Shown one piece after another: positions 1-10,229 of a stretch of 64,000 nt of DNA. The stretch covers positions 3,713,293-3,777,292 of the forward strand of contig ML682029.1 of assembly GCA_007922195.1 (NCBI GenBank), written 5' to 3'. The DNA comes from Podocnemis expansa. Taxonomy: Eukaryota; Chordata; Testudines; Podocnemididae. Every line of letters begins with the position of its first letter. Position 1 is the first letter of the stretch. The notes under the pieces were generated by a model, which was given only the letters and a program-made list of their open reading frames with translations, made no database searches and was not told where the DNA came from. The translations under genes and the position numbers were made by a program.

Positions 1-440
1 TGGGGCCAAGGTGAACCTATAGAGAGAAAAACGCTTCCTTCCTCTTTTGCTAATTAAAGAACTTCCCTCTAAACACAGAACCAAATGATGTGCCACCATT
101 TGCATCTCTGCTTTTTCTTCTTTAGTTTCTTTTTTAAAAAATGAATCTCCAAAAGGTTATGAAATTCCAGGTTGCCAGGCACCAAACAGGATGCCTTCTG
201 CCTAAATAAAAATGTCATTCTTAAGTTATGACTACACAAGTGTTGATTTCTCCCACAAAAGCTCATGAGAAAAATAAATTTGTTAGTCTTTAAAAATGCC
301 ACAGGACTCCTTGTTTGTTTTTCAGTTATATTGCTGATCATAAGCCACTGCAATTGGTGCGCAGATTCACACAATGCTCCTTGTGTCAGCAGAACACGCT
401 CACAATCATTGCTCTTCCACCGCCAGAGAGAGCACTGAAT
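1..440. other. Flank with a Penelope-like 3' tail
   Basis: At 241-325 on the plus strand lies the standard tail of the Penelope-like family of this genome (CCCACAAAAGCTCATG, AATAAATTTGTTAGTCTTT, GCCACAGGACTCC). I see nothing else in this stretch. Confidence 0.7.
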
Positions 441-1063
441 TGTGAGTAGTTATCATACTGTGGAACTCACCATCCTCTGCAAGTGGAAGCGCTGGGAATG
501 GATCGCTATGGGGTGTGCTCACTATCCCATGCTGCAGTTCTTTCTCTCACATCATTCTTTTGGCTTTTGACTTTTTCTCATGCCATTTTTCTATAACCCT
601 TGTTTACTTGCAACCACCATCTCTTCCTGAAAGCATGGATCCTGCACTGCTGACCAGTCTGGTGATGAGCGTTATGGACCCAACGTGGCTGGTCCTGAAG
701 TGTTTCAGGAGCTGCAGTGTTATTTCTGAACATGCCCTGGCTGGTTCTGCAATATTTCATGAGTTGCAAACCAAAGAGCGAACTGGCAGTGTCTGCACCG
801 CTATGAGCCACAGAAACAAATTATTTAAGATTACATTCACAGAACAGCTGCACACAGCTGACCACCAGTACTGTACTGCATGCCAGCCAAAGCAACCCCT
901 GGTAGTGGTGTGAGGATGGGCAGTTGCTAGGCAATTTCAGCATCATCAGGAAGCTTCCAGTCACGTGACTGGAAGAAAGACTAGCTGGGCTCACCATGAA
1001 GAGTAAGGGGACTGGCTAGAAAGCAGGGGCTAGCTACTTTCCAGCTGAGATCCTGTCGTGATG

Positions 1064-1900
1064 CATGAATGGGATGACGAACAATGGCAGCAGAACTTTT
1101 AGATGCACAAATTTACCTTCCTAGAACTGTGTGGCTGATCTTGCCCCAGCACTGTGGCGCAAAGACACCAGAATAAGAGCTGCCCTCACTGTGAGAAAAG
1201 CAAGCAATGATCGTGGTGTGGAAGCTGGCAAATCCATACAACTAACTGTCAGCTGTGAATCAGTTCAGAGTTGGAAAGTCCACTGTGGGGGTGCAGTCAT
1301 GCAATAGTGCTGGCTGTTAATCACCTTCTGCTATGAAGTGCTCTCAGAGATCTGCAGGAAATAACTGATGACTTTAAGGCAATGGGAATCACTAATATGG
1401 AGGGGTCATAGATTGAATCCATATCCCAAGTTTGAACCTAGACCATCTCATGATGGAGTACATCAACTGAATGGGCCACTTCTCCCTGGTCTTGCAGGTA
1501 CTGGTGGATCACCAGGGCCATTTCACAAATGTGGGGTAGTCAGGGAAGGTGCATAATGCACACATCTTTAGGAACTCTAGACTGTATAAAAAGCTGCATA
1601 CTGGCATTTCCTTCCAGACCAGAAGATTCACTATGGCCATTTTCACATTCCTCATTGGATCCTGGGGGACCTGGCCTATCTCTCTCTCCCTAGCTCATGG
1701 CGCCTTATATCAAGAACCTAAATAGCAGCAAGCTGCACTTCAACAACAGACACAGCAGGTGCCAAATGATGGCTGAACGTGTCTATGGCTGAGCAAAAGG
1801 TCACTGGTGGTGCCTTTTAGATAGGTTAGATCTCAATGAGGAAAATAGTCCATTGGTCACTGTGGCCTAGTGTACTCCTACATAATAGTTGCAAAGCATG
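1064..1900 (+). pseudogene. HARBI1-like PIF/Harbinger transposase remnant
   Basis: Read across several frames, the region follows the HARBI1-type transposase: WDDEQWQQNF near 1070, TFLELC near 1110, a VNQFRVGKSTVG segment near 1256-1291, the first catalytic Asp in a VID triplet (1405-1413), then HFTNVG, SGKVHNA and RLYKKLHTGI segments (1520-1605). The second Asp lies in GDLAYLSLP (GAC at 1668-1670) and the Glu in MMAERVYG (GAA at 1775-1777). The three DDE residues are in three different frames and several stops intervene, so it cannot encode a transposase. It looks much older than the DIRS and Penelope copies. Confidence 0.8.
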
Positions 1901-3519
1901 GGCAGGGGAAGAGTTTCTCCAGAGGTTGAATGCTTCAGGCAGTCTGTTGGCAGCTTTGAGTAGTCAGATACAAAAGCAAACAGAGGTGCACAGTGGATAG
2001 CTATTCCAATCAGGTAGGCTTTGAAGGAGCATTTTGACAATGCCTCCCAGTAATGCGTCTTTATGTGATCATTCAGCCAAGTAACGTTTATGCCCTTGCC
2101 GTGCTTGTTTCCTGACCGTTAATCATGCTGAGCAAATATCCCTACCTATAACCAGTGTTTGAATGTTAGCACTCACTAATGTGTATAATAAAAAAAAATA
2201 TTCATTTCATGTCAAAGACTCATGGTTACTAACAGCACAAAACACAATTTTCTGGTCAAACAGGACAAGTGGCAATGAGGAACAGTCTCATGGTTATGGC
2301 TCCCACAGCTGTATGTAAGTCATTCTGAAACTAGTTCCAAGATGTGGAGTGCAGAGGTTTCTGTGAAGGATTGCAAGCACATGAAAAATGGGGTGGCGGA
2401 GTTCGGGGAGAACAGGGAATGGAGTTCTGTATTGGCTGCAAGAGGAACTGTGCTCAGGCTGTAGTGTAATGAGGAACTTCAGCACCTCTGACCCTCCAGG
2501 AGTTTTATCATCCACTCCCACCCCTCTGTCCTTTCCAGGCTATCCAGCTTGAGTTTTCCATTGACTGTCTCCCTGTACTCTGTCATATCTGTTGACTGCA
2601 GCACTTCCCCCCTCACTCCTCCTGCTTTGCCACCATATCTGATGGAGGTGCTCCACCAGTGTGGACGAGTGGGTCCTCAAGGACATACCTTTAGGAGCCT
2701 AACAAAAAATGAACAGACACAATTGTGAGTTTGATCCCTGCTGTGAATCACAGAATTTACACACACCACTTTCTCACTGTCCCTTGGCTAGCACACATTT
2801 TGGAGCAAATCCCAAATATGTTGAGTTTGCTAGCAGGGGCAAAGAAGGGAACTGGCAATAGGGCAAAAAAATCTGAGTGGTTTGTAAAGGGGTTACTACA
2901 AGCAACTAGGCATTTTTTCTGAATACTGGTATCTTTTCCACAGGCTAGGATATTCAAACCCATATCTCATTCTTAAAGGTAACCCAGGTTGCCAGGGTGA
3001 ACCTTGTGTACGCATGTGGCTTCAAAACAGCTCTGCATGCTGCCTGCTGTGTGCTGTTCTGCTCTCTGCAGAAATAATGGCCAAGCAGCATGGCAAAGCC
3101 TCCTATGGATGGGAAGGAAGGTGGAACAATGTACCTCTGCCAAGGTACCTTCGGCAAAGGACTGCAAGAGACCTACAGAAAAGTTTCCTATAAATCTCTA
3201 TGGCAAATTCCCAGGACATCCCTGTGTGCACTAAAATTTTCTGCTTGCCCCCACTGTCTAGCTGTATAGGCTCTGTTGTTAATTTCTGTCCCTTATCTCT
3301 CCTCTAGCACACAAAGTACATGAGAGCTCCATCTCTTCTCACTGTGCAGTATCCAAGTACAAGGAACACTTACTGGAGCTCCCCTCTCCTGAATGCCAGA
3401 GTGCTGCACTGCACCACCAGAAAGCCCTGTTGTGCTCTACATCTTTCTCTAGCTCCACTTACTCATCCATCACTTTATCCTAGGGGGTTAAGTTCACTGC
3501 ACACTGCTTCCAGTCTTCC

Positions 3520-3850
3520 TGAAGTATCTACAGAGCTCTTGGCATGGGAGATGGGTCACCGCAGAGGATGGCACACAGCTCCTTGCAGAAGCAGAATGTC
3601 TTCAGTGCCATAAGAGGGTGACACTGGCCTCCCTCACCTTTGGTATGCCTGCTTCAGCTCCTTGATCTTAGCACGGCACCGTGCTTGTCCCCTTCACAGC
3701 ACTGCTGCATGCCGCAAGGAATCAGCTTGCAGGTATCAGACTTCCTATGGCTGGAGCAAAACTTTGACTAAGCAGCCTTGTCTCCCCATAGACCCAGCAG
3801 ATCTGACAGCTCTGGAGTACTTCATATAGGAGCACGACTGCTTCAGAAAG
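3520..3850 (-). pseudogene. Myb/SANT-like protein remnant
   Basis: On the minus strand the sequence reads SDLLGLWGDKAA, then CRAKIKELKQAYQ, then KELCAILCGDPS with interrupting stops and frame changes. This is the trihelix/Myb_DNA-bind_4-like DNA-binding domain seen in the second protein of PIF/Harbinger transposons and in many turtle MSANTD-like repeats. In active elements this partner helps the transposase bind DNA and enter the nucleus (family knowledge). Its divergent orientation relative to the 1.1-kb transposase supports one shared element. Confidence 0.7.
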
Positions 3851-4130
3851 CTGGCATGGTCAGCCAGAAAGATGCTTTATGATCTGTGCATGCTAAGCAA
3901 ACAGAAAGAGGAATTTCAAAAACTCCAAAGCCTTTAAATGGGAGACAGGCACATATCTGTGTACTTCAGGGCAGCAGAGATCAAACTGCTGAGCAGAGTG
4001 GTCAGGATAGGCATTGTGGGACACCTCAAAGATGCCATTTTGAGCAACATAACCAAGAACAGCGTCTGCACTGATTCTGCATCACTCTACTCATATTGGA
4101 AAGAGCACGGCGCCTCTTGGTGAGACAGTT

Positions 4131-4306
4131 TTATTATGTTGGCTTACCAGGAGAATTAGAAAGGCAGGTACAGCATGTACATCTCCACTATTCTTCAGAT
4201 GAAAGCTGACTTTTGTCGATGAAACCATGAAATGTAGACAGGGGCTTAGCTTAAAAATACACTTCATGTATGGGCAAAAAATTATTAATGCCTCTGAAGT
4301 GATGGC
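4131..4306. other. Short unexplained spacer
   Basis: This is unique-looking sequence between the Harbinger remnant and the Penelope-like element. No feature is recognised. Confidence 0.5.
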
Positions 4307-4318
4307 TGTAACGGTTTT
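4307..4318. repeat. Left 12-bp target-site duplication
   Basis: TGTAACGGTTTT matches 8980-8991 exactly. Confidence 0.85.
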
Positions 4319-4360
4319 CAAAGGGATAGCCGTGTTAGTCTAGTCCAGTAAAAAAACAAG

Positions 4361-4418
4361 AAGAGGTTACTTACCGGTAACCGGTGTTCTTCGAGAGGTG
4401 TGCTCCTGGCCATTCCAG
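4361..4418 (+). repeat. DIRS-1 5' terminal repeat
   Basis: The segment runs from AAGAGGTTACTTACCGG to CTCCTGGCCATTCC. The copy at 8362-8420 differs by very few bases. It includes the self-complementary block GGTTAC...GTAACC. Confidence 0.85.
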
Positions 4419-4421
4419 TAG

Positions 4422-5240
4422 CTGAATATTCAGGCTGAGGAGATCACTGAGGATGCCGATCCTATGGTGGACATCTTACTCCCGGAGGGCCCGGGCCGTG
4501 TGGCTCTGCCCTTTATTAAAACTGTGCAAAGCACGACTAAGGCGCTGTGGCACACTCCAGCTTCGATTCCCCCTACCGCCAAGCGAGCCGAAAGAAAATA
4601 CTTTGTGCCCTCTAAGAGTTATGAACATTTTTATTCCCATCCCACCCCCAACTCGTTGGTCGTCGCTGTGGTGAATAAGCGTGAGAGGCAGGGTCGCCCG
4701 GGGTCGACCCCTAAGTCTAAGGACAATAAAAGACTGGACCTGTTTGGCCATAAGGTCTACTCTACAGGGGTGTTGCAACTGAGAATAGCGAATCAACAGG
4801 CTATTCTCAGCTGTTATATGTTTAATGCGTGGTTGGCCTTGGAGCGTTTTAGTGACTCTATGGAGCAGGACTCCAGAGCAGCCCTCTCGGCGTCCATCAA
4901 GGAGGGCAAGGTTGTGTCTAAGGCCCTGTTGCAATCGGCCTTGGATGCAGCTGACACCGCTGCTCGCTCCATGGCCTCGGGGGTGACTATGCGACGCAGC
5001 TCATGGCTCCAGGCATCGGGGCTGCCCCTAGAGGTCCAGACCACAGTTCAGGACCTGCCCTTTGAAGGGCCGGAACTATTTTCCCAGCAGACTGACACCC
5101 GTCTGCAAACTTTAAAAGACTCTAGGGCGCTAATAAAATCCTTAGGTCTCCACACTCCAGCGAGCCAAAGGAAGCAGTTTAAACTGCCCCCTCCTCCCTC
5201 GCGGCCGTACTTCTGCCGCCAAGACGACGACAGGCGGTGA
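4422..5240 (+). pseudogene. DIRS-1 gag, 5'-truncated
   Basis: The frame is open from 4422 to the TGA at 5238-5240, with the first Met at 4464 giving 258 codons. It matches the C-terminal half of DIRS gag: a LWHTPAS segment, RKYFVPSK, DLFGHKVYSTGVLQLRIANQ, and a long helical stretch with DAADTAARSMASG. There is no start region or zinc-binding N-terminus, because the element jumps from its terminal repeat straight into mid-gag. The C-terminal part is basic and proline-rich (PPPPSRP). The DIRS-2 gag at 55 kb is clearly related but divergent. Confidence 0.8.
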
Positions 5241-5277
5241 GGCAGGGGGTCCCGTCGGCCTGCCGGGCGTCAGCCCA

Positions 5278-7257
5278 GTGGTCAGGGGTCCTCGCGTCAG
5301 CCGGCGGGCCAGAAAAAGACCTTTTGAGGGTCAGCACGAGGGCGACGTATCAAATGCCAAGGATCCAGAGACTCCTATATTCAGCAACAGACTGTCCCGT
5401 TACGCGCCACGTTGGCGCAAGATCACAAAAGACCGCTGGGTTCTCAGGACGGTTCAGGAGGGCTATTCCCTCCAACTTTCTTCATTACCCCCGTCGGCCC
5501 CTCCTGCGCTGTGTGGTGCCCTGCGGGACCAGGCCCACCAGCAAGTACTCTGGGAAGAGCTGCAGGTTTTACTTCAGAAAGGGGCGGTGGAGGAGGAACC
5601 ACCAAGCCGCAAGGGCAAAGGTTTTTATTCCCGTTGTTTCCTTATCCCCAAGGTGAAAGAAGGCCTGTAGCCAATTTTAGATTTCAGGCGGCTCAACCGG
5701 TTCCTTCGCAAAATCCAGTTCCGGATGGTGTCCCTCTCCTCGATTGTTCCCTCTCTGGATCCGGGCGATTGGTACGCCGCCCTCGATTTGCAAGATGCGT
5801 ACTTTCATATTGCGATCCGCCCACAGCACAGGAGGTTCTTACGCTTCGTTGTCGAGCGGATGCACCTGCAATTCACTGTGCTCCCGTTCGGCCTCTCCGC
5901 AGCCCCATGGGTATTTACAAAGTGCCTCGTGGTGGTGGCAGCACATCTCAGGAAACAAGGAGTCACCCTGTTCCCATATCTGGACGACTCGCTGGTCGTG
6001 GGCAAGTCGTGTCAGGAGGTGTTGCGTCACATAAGGCTAACTCAGTCCGTGTTCGACCACCTGGGACTGCTGATAAATGTTCACAAGTCCGTGAGGGTTC
6101 CCACTCAGCGAATAGAGTTTATAGGGGCGGTCCTCAACTCCACTTCTGCAAGGGCGAGTCTCCTGATCAACCGGTTTCAAACTATCAAACAGACGGTGGA
6201 TACTCTGGTGAGGTTTCCCATGGCATCGTCACGAGAATGCCTTCGCTTGCTGGGTCTCATGGCGGCCTGCACTTTTGTGGTTCCCCTCGCCCGCCTGCGA
6301 ATGAGACCGTTCCAACTGTGGTTGGCAACGGGGTTCCGCCCGGTGAGGGACAGTTTGGACACTATGCTCACCGTGCCGGCATCGGTACTGGAGACCCTTC
6401 ATTGGTGGTGTTGTGAGACCAAGTTGTGCTCGGGGGTTCCATTCCGTCTCCCTCAGCCATCACGGCACTTGACTACGGACGCCTCAGACATCGGCTGGGG
6501 TGCGCACCTCGGCGACCTCAGGACGCAAGGTCTGTGGGGGGAGGCGGACTCCGCGCTGCATATCAACATAAAGGAGCTCAGAGCAGTTCGGCTGGCATGC
6601 GAGGTGTTTCAAGAACATCTCCGGGGCCAGACGGTGTCGGTTCGTACCGACAACACCACCGCGATGTATTACATCAACAAGCAAGGCGGCACGCACTCGC
6701 CTCTCCTTTGCCAGGAAGCCATGAGCCTCTGGGAGTTTTGTATTCACCACAGAATCAAACCAGTGGCGTTGTATATCCCGGGGCTCCGGAACTTCTTGGC
6801 AGACAGGCTCAGCTGGAAGTTCATGGCCCACGAGTGGTCTCTCCACCCGGAAGTGACGGAGTCACTCTTCCGGAGGTGGGGTTATCCCCGTCTAGACATA
6901 TTTGCTTCCAAGCTCAATACGAAATGCCAGAGCTTCTGCTCCTTCTGGGGGCGCAGGCCCGGTTCGGGGCTGGATGCGTTCGAGATCCACTGAGGACAGA
7001 GAGGTCTGCTATATGCGTTTCCTCCAACGCCATTGGTTCCTAGAGTGCTGTGGAAGATAAAGGTGGACAAGGCGTGGGTCATTCTGATTGCCCCGGCGTG
7101 GCCGAGGCAGCATTGGTTCTCGGCTCTAATGCGGTGGTCCAGACGCAGCCCGATTCGGTTGCCCCTCAGACCGGACTTGCTGACCCAGGACAGTGGGCGG
7201 CTCCTCCACCCCAACCTGGAGGCCCTGCACCTCCACGTGTGGTGCCTTCATGGTTGA
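5278..7257 (+). pseudogene. DIRS-1 reverse transcriptase / RNase H
   Basis: This is one reading frame, broken only by TAG at 5668-5670 and TGA at 6991-6993. The RT motifs in order are: LDLQDAYFHIAIRP (about 5782-5823), LPFGLSAAPWVFTK (5884-5925) and the catalytic FPYLDDSLVVG (about 5971-6003). RNase H follows, with LTTDASDIGWGAHL (6469-6510), NIKELRAV and VRTDNTTAMYYINKQGG (6640-6690). The last third (WGYPRLDIFASKLNTKCQ, then YAFPPTPLVPRVL) is the region usually called the DIRS methyltransferase-like domain. Catalytic residues look intact, so the two stops are the visible lesions. Confidence 0.88.
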
Positions 7258-8288
7258 CAGACAATGAACAGTTGTGCTCCTCCCCGGTACGGGCGGTGCT
7301 ATGCGGTAGTAGGAAGCCTGCCACGAGAACTACATATGCCGCTAAGTGGCACAGGTTTGCACGGTGGGCCGCGGTCAATGGGGAGGACCCAGCATTGGTC
7401 TCAATTCACTAGAAACTTGACTATTTATGGCACTTGAAGTCGAGTGGGCTAGCATTGTCGTCCCTGAAGGGCCACCTCGCGGCGATTGCAGCTTTCCGCC
7501 GCAGTCCCGAACGTAGCTCACTTTTCACAGTGCCTATGGTAAAAAGATTCCTGGTGGGCATCTCTAAGTTGTATCCAGCAGTAAAACCGCCTTCGGTCCA
7601 GTGGGACTTAAACATGGTACTGATGAGACTCACTAGACCCCCTTTTGAGCCATTGGCGACATGTTCCCTGCTGTACCTGTCGTGAAAGGTTGCGTTTTTG
7701 GTGGCTATCACCTCAGCTCGAAGGGTGTCGGAGCTGTGAGCACTGGTGGTGGAGCCACCGTATACACTGTTTTTTAAGGACAAGGTTCAGCTGCGCCCGC
7801 ATCCTTCTTTCAGACCTAAAGTGGTATCGCACTTCCATGTAAACCAGGACATTTCCCTGCCTGTCTTCTACCCGAAGCCCCATGCATCGGAGGAGGAGAG
7901 GTGCCTCCACTCCTTGGACGTGCGCAGGGTGCTAGCCTTTTATGTAGAAAGGACAAAGCCGTTTCGCAAGACCCCCCAGTTCTTTGTGGTAGTGGCGAAC
8001 AACAAAAAGGGCCAACCGATGTCTACTCAGAGGATCGCTTCCTGGATTTCAGCTTGCATTAAGGAGTGCTACAAGCTGGAGGGTAGACACCTGCCAAGGG
8101 TAACGGCCCATTCAACTAGGGCCCAGGCGGCTTCCGCAGCGTTTTTTGCGGGGGTTCCAATTGTCGACATATGCAAGGCGGCAACGTGGTCCAACCTGCA
8201 CACCTTCGCGCAGCATTATGCCATCACCCAGCAAGCGCAGCAGGATGCGGCGGTGTGCAGGGCAGTGCTGCAGTCGATCTCTCTGTGA
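7050..8288 (+). pseudogene. DIRS-1 tyrosine recombinase
   Basis: The frame overlaps the end of the RT frame by about 200 nt and is interrupted by TAG 7410-7412, TGA 7683-7685 and TGA 7737-7739. From 7740 it is open to the natural stop at 8286-8288. It shows the tyrosine-recombinase catalytic pattern: Arg in ITSARRVSEL just before the third stop, HSTRAQ (His-x-x-Arg) near 8110, a WSNLHTFAQHY segment with the likely nucleophile Tyr near 8217, and the DIRS-typical VDICKAATW just before it. The enzyme joins the circular DNA copy into the genome (family knowledge). Confidence 0.87.
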
Positions 8289-8330
8289 TGTCTCCCACCT
8301 CCAAGGTAAGGCTAGATACTCACCTACTAA

Positions 8331-8420
8331 GGAATGGCCAGGAGCAGCACTCGAAGAAGAAGAAGAGGTTACTTACCGGTAACCAGTGTTCTTCGAGAGG
8401 TGTGCTCCTGGCCATTCCAA
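8331..8420. repeat. DIRS-1 3' hairpin and direct terminal repeat
   Basis: Inverted arm GGAATGGCCAGGAGCAG...CTCGAAGAAG (8331-8359) is followed by the direct copy of the terminal repeat ending CTCCTGGCCATTCC (8362-8420). Together they could form a long hairpin with a short loop. DIRS elements use complementary terminal and internal regions to build a circular intermediate (family knowledge). Confidence 0.8.
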
Positions 8421-8577
8421 TCCCTCCCACCTCCCCACAGACATTGGGTAGAAGGAACTGAGGAGGGACGGGTCGGCTGGTGACTATATAGGCAGTGGCG
8501 GCGGCACCACTCCAGGGGGCGCTACAGCCGACCCTACGGGTACTCTAGGGGAAAAGTTTCTGGCGTGCACGAGCACG

Positions 8578-8979
8578 AGCACTTCCATCTTCCTAATCAC
8601 TCGATGATGGATTTGTTAACGACTGTCGTTAGAGATGTACCTGGGACATCAAGACTCCAAAGAGAAACAGCTGAACTCGAATTAATATGCAAACTAAATT
8701 CTGTGAAAGCAGGACTCAGTCGAGATTATGGGTTCTTTTCACATTACAAAGGGTAATTTGACTTCAGGCTTCCCATTCTTTAAGCCTGTAAACTGCTCTG
8801 ATTTGCTGTTACTTTATGACCTGATCCTATGTTTTACACCCCCTTGCATTTAGTTTCATTCCTTTCTGTAAGTTCACCCATCTTCGAAGCATCTGAGGAA
8901 GTGGGATCTTCTCCCACGAAAGCTCATGCAAAAAATAAATCTGTTAGTCTTAAAGTGCCACACAACTGCTTGTTGTTTT
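8578..8979 (+). mobile_element. Penelope-like element, 3' part with endonuclease C-terminus
   Basis: The coding remnant 8578-8755 reads HFHLPNHSMMDLL, ETAELELICKLNSVKAGLSR, which is the end of a Penelope-type GIY-YIG endonuclease (pattern HFNxxGHSxxDL...ExxxIxxLxTxxPxGLN). It is followed by an untranslated tail with CCCACGAAAGCTCATGC, AATAAATCTGTTAGTCTT and GTGCCACACAACT. The tail at 8869-8978 is nearly identical to the one at 39473-39580, suggesting the same young subfamily. Confidence 0.82.
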
Positions 8980-8991
8980 TGTAACGGTTTT
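8980..8991. repeat. Right 12-bp target-site duplication
   Basis: TGTAACGGTTTT matches 4307-4318 exactly. Confidence 0.85.
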
Positions 8992-10215
8992 ACCATTAGA
9001 GGTTTTTAGAGGGTATGAATTACTGGGTTACTTAAACAAATGGAAAATGTAGGCTGAATATCAGAATCTCCCAAGGGAAGTGGTGGTGTTTTTTGAGACA
9101 TTTTAAACCAATGGATCTCAAAGTGGAGGTCATGAAAAATTAGCTCTTCGGAGTCTCAGCTTCTTTAAAAAGACCATCTTTATCTGTCATGTCTGCAAAG
9201 CACACTTTCAAAATGGGAAGTAAATGCCACTCACGCTCACATCTGTAGAGCAGCCGAAACGAATGTGAGAATGGCCGCATCTATTTTCATGGGTGCAGAC
9301 TCAGATGTCAGTGACAATGCTTGTACATCAACATTGTTCATCGTTTCACCAATGATCAAAGCAGGCAGGAGAGGAGAGGAAAGATCAGACTATGAGGTTT
9401 CATACCAGCATTTATCAAAATAAGGGGCAGGGATGTAATCAAGGAAGACAGAAGGTGTATATGTTATGAGTGGGAATTTAACACTACACAGTCATGTTAG
9501 AGGAGGAAGAGTGAGAATGATTTCACTTTTTTAAAGGGGAGAAAAGAGGAGCTCCCTTTTCAGCTGAGAGAAACACAGGTATATATACCGTAAGAAACAA
9601 CTGTGTACCCGCAGGGGGATGACCTAGGTCTTCTCTGTCCCTAATGCCTAGAAGTCCTTGAAATACAACACATTTGGGACTCTGAATGAATGAGTGAGTG
9701 AAAAATTCACAGGCCCAGATACATTACAGCTTGGTATCACATTTTTAGTTTAAGACTGCTGTGGATCTCAAGTCGCAGGGCAGACTGTCTCCACATATAG
9801 GGCTTAACTGTAGGGTGAGATTTAAATGCTGTAAGGAGACGAATCAGACATAGGGTTTGTGGTCTTTGAGAGTTTCTGATCATCTATCTTGCAAACACAA
9901 TGATGAAGAAATTAAAGATGGCTGTTTTTCATTTGCTGGAAAGAACTCGGTTAATACGAACACTGGCATTACCTCTGAAACAGTTGGGCGTATGCACTAG
10001 GAACCTTCCCCAACAGTGCCTGACGTGCTGCACGTTGTCGCCTCTGCAGCGATGCTTCTTCCTGAGCAAGAAAGATGATCAACTTATTACAATAACTTAC
10101 AAGTACCTAGATGCCTTCAAAGAGGGCTGCATAAATGCCCATGACATTCTTGTCTCTGGCTACGACTCTTGACTGTATTGGCTTATCTATACTGGGAAAC
10201 CACTTTGTGTTATAC
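8992..10215. other. Intergenic or intronic DNA, little recognised
   Basis: I see no repeat family that I can name. A 90-codon plus-strand frame at 9900-10172 is listed separately. No LRGUK exon was found here on the minus strand. Confidence 0.5.
9900..10172 (+). other. Unidentified 90-codon open frame
   Basis: The frame runs from an ATG at 9900 to a TGA at 10170-10172 and ends YKYLDAFKEGCINAHDILVS plus a few residues. It includes a Cys pair in QCLTCC. I do not recognise a family. There is no obvious promoter, splice structure or poly(A) signal close by. It could be chance, an exon-like piece of a processed pseudogene, or a decayed transposon frame. Confidence 0.2.
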
Positions 10216-10229
10216 CACATTAACTAACT
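10216..10229. repeat. 14-bp target-site duplication (left)
   Basis: CACATTAACTAACT is repeated exactly at 11165-11178. Confidence 0.8.

Larger units (their letters stand above)
440..4130. mobile_element. Decayed PIF/Harbinger transposon
   Basis: This is an old two-gene DNA transposon. A HARBI1-like transposase can be read on the plus strand (about 1070-1900) and a Myb/SANT-like gene on the minus strand (about 3520-3850), the arrangement typical of PIF/Harbinger elements. Stops and frameshifts occur throughout. I could not find the terminal inverted repeats or the 3-bp target duplication, so the borders are estimates. The stretch 1950-3500 between the two genes has no readable coding sequence of its own. 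Confidence 0.72.
4360..8577 (+). mobile_element. DIRS-like retrotransposon copy 1 (DIRS-1)
   Basis: This is a tyrosine-recombinase retrotransposon with the DIRS order gag, RT/RNase H, C-terminal methyltransferase-like region and YR recombinase. The 5' terminal segment (4361-4418, GGTTACTTACCGGTAACC... GCTCCTGGCCATTCC) recurs in direct orientation at 8362-8420. An inverted arm of it precedes that at 8331-8359. Immediately after the 5' terminal segment the sequence enters the middle of gag, so the gag start is deleted. No target duplication of its own is seen, as expected for recombinase-mediated integration. Only a few stops break each frame, so it is one of the younger elements here. Confidence 0.9.
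4319..8979 (+). mobile_element. Penelope-like element split by a DIRS insertion
   Basis: The left end (4319-4357) is the short inverted head of the local Penelope-like family (GATAGCCGTGTTAGTCTAGT). The right end (8578-8979) is the C-terminal endonuclease coding remnant plus the 3' tail ending at TTGTTTTT. Both sides are flanked by the same 12 bp, TGTAACGGTTTT (4307-4318 and 8980-8991), which marks the original insertion. Everything between about 4360 and 8577 is DIRS-1, which therefore landed later. The Penelope copy was 5'-truncated before that. Confidence 0.82.

Noticed and set aside
4361..8577. Endogenous retrovirus or LTR retrotransposon
   Set aside because: A tyrosine recombinase follows RT/RNase H, with no protease, integrase or envelope; terminal arrangement is of the DIRS type.
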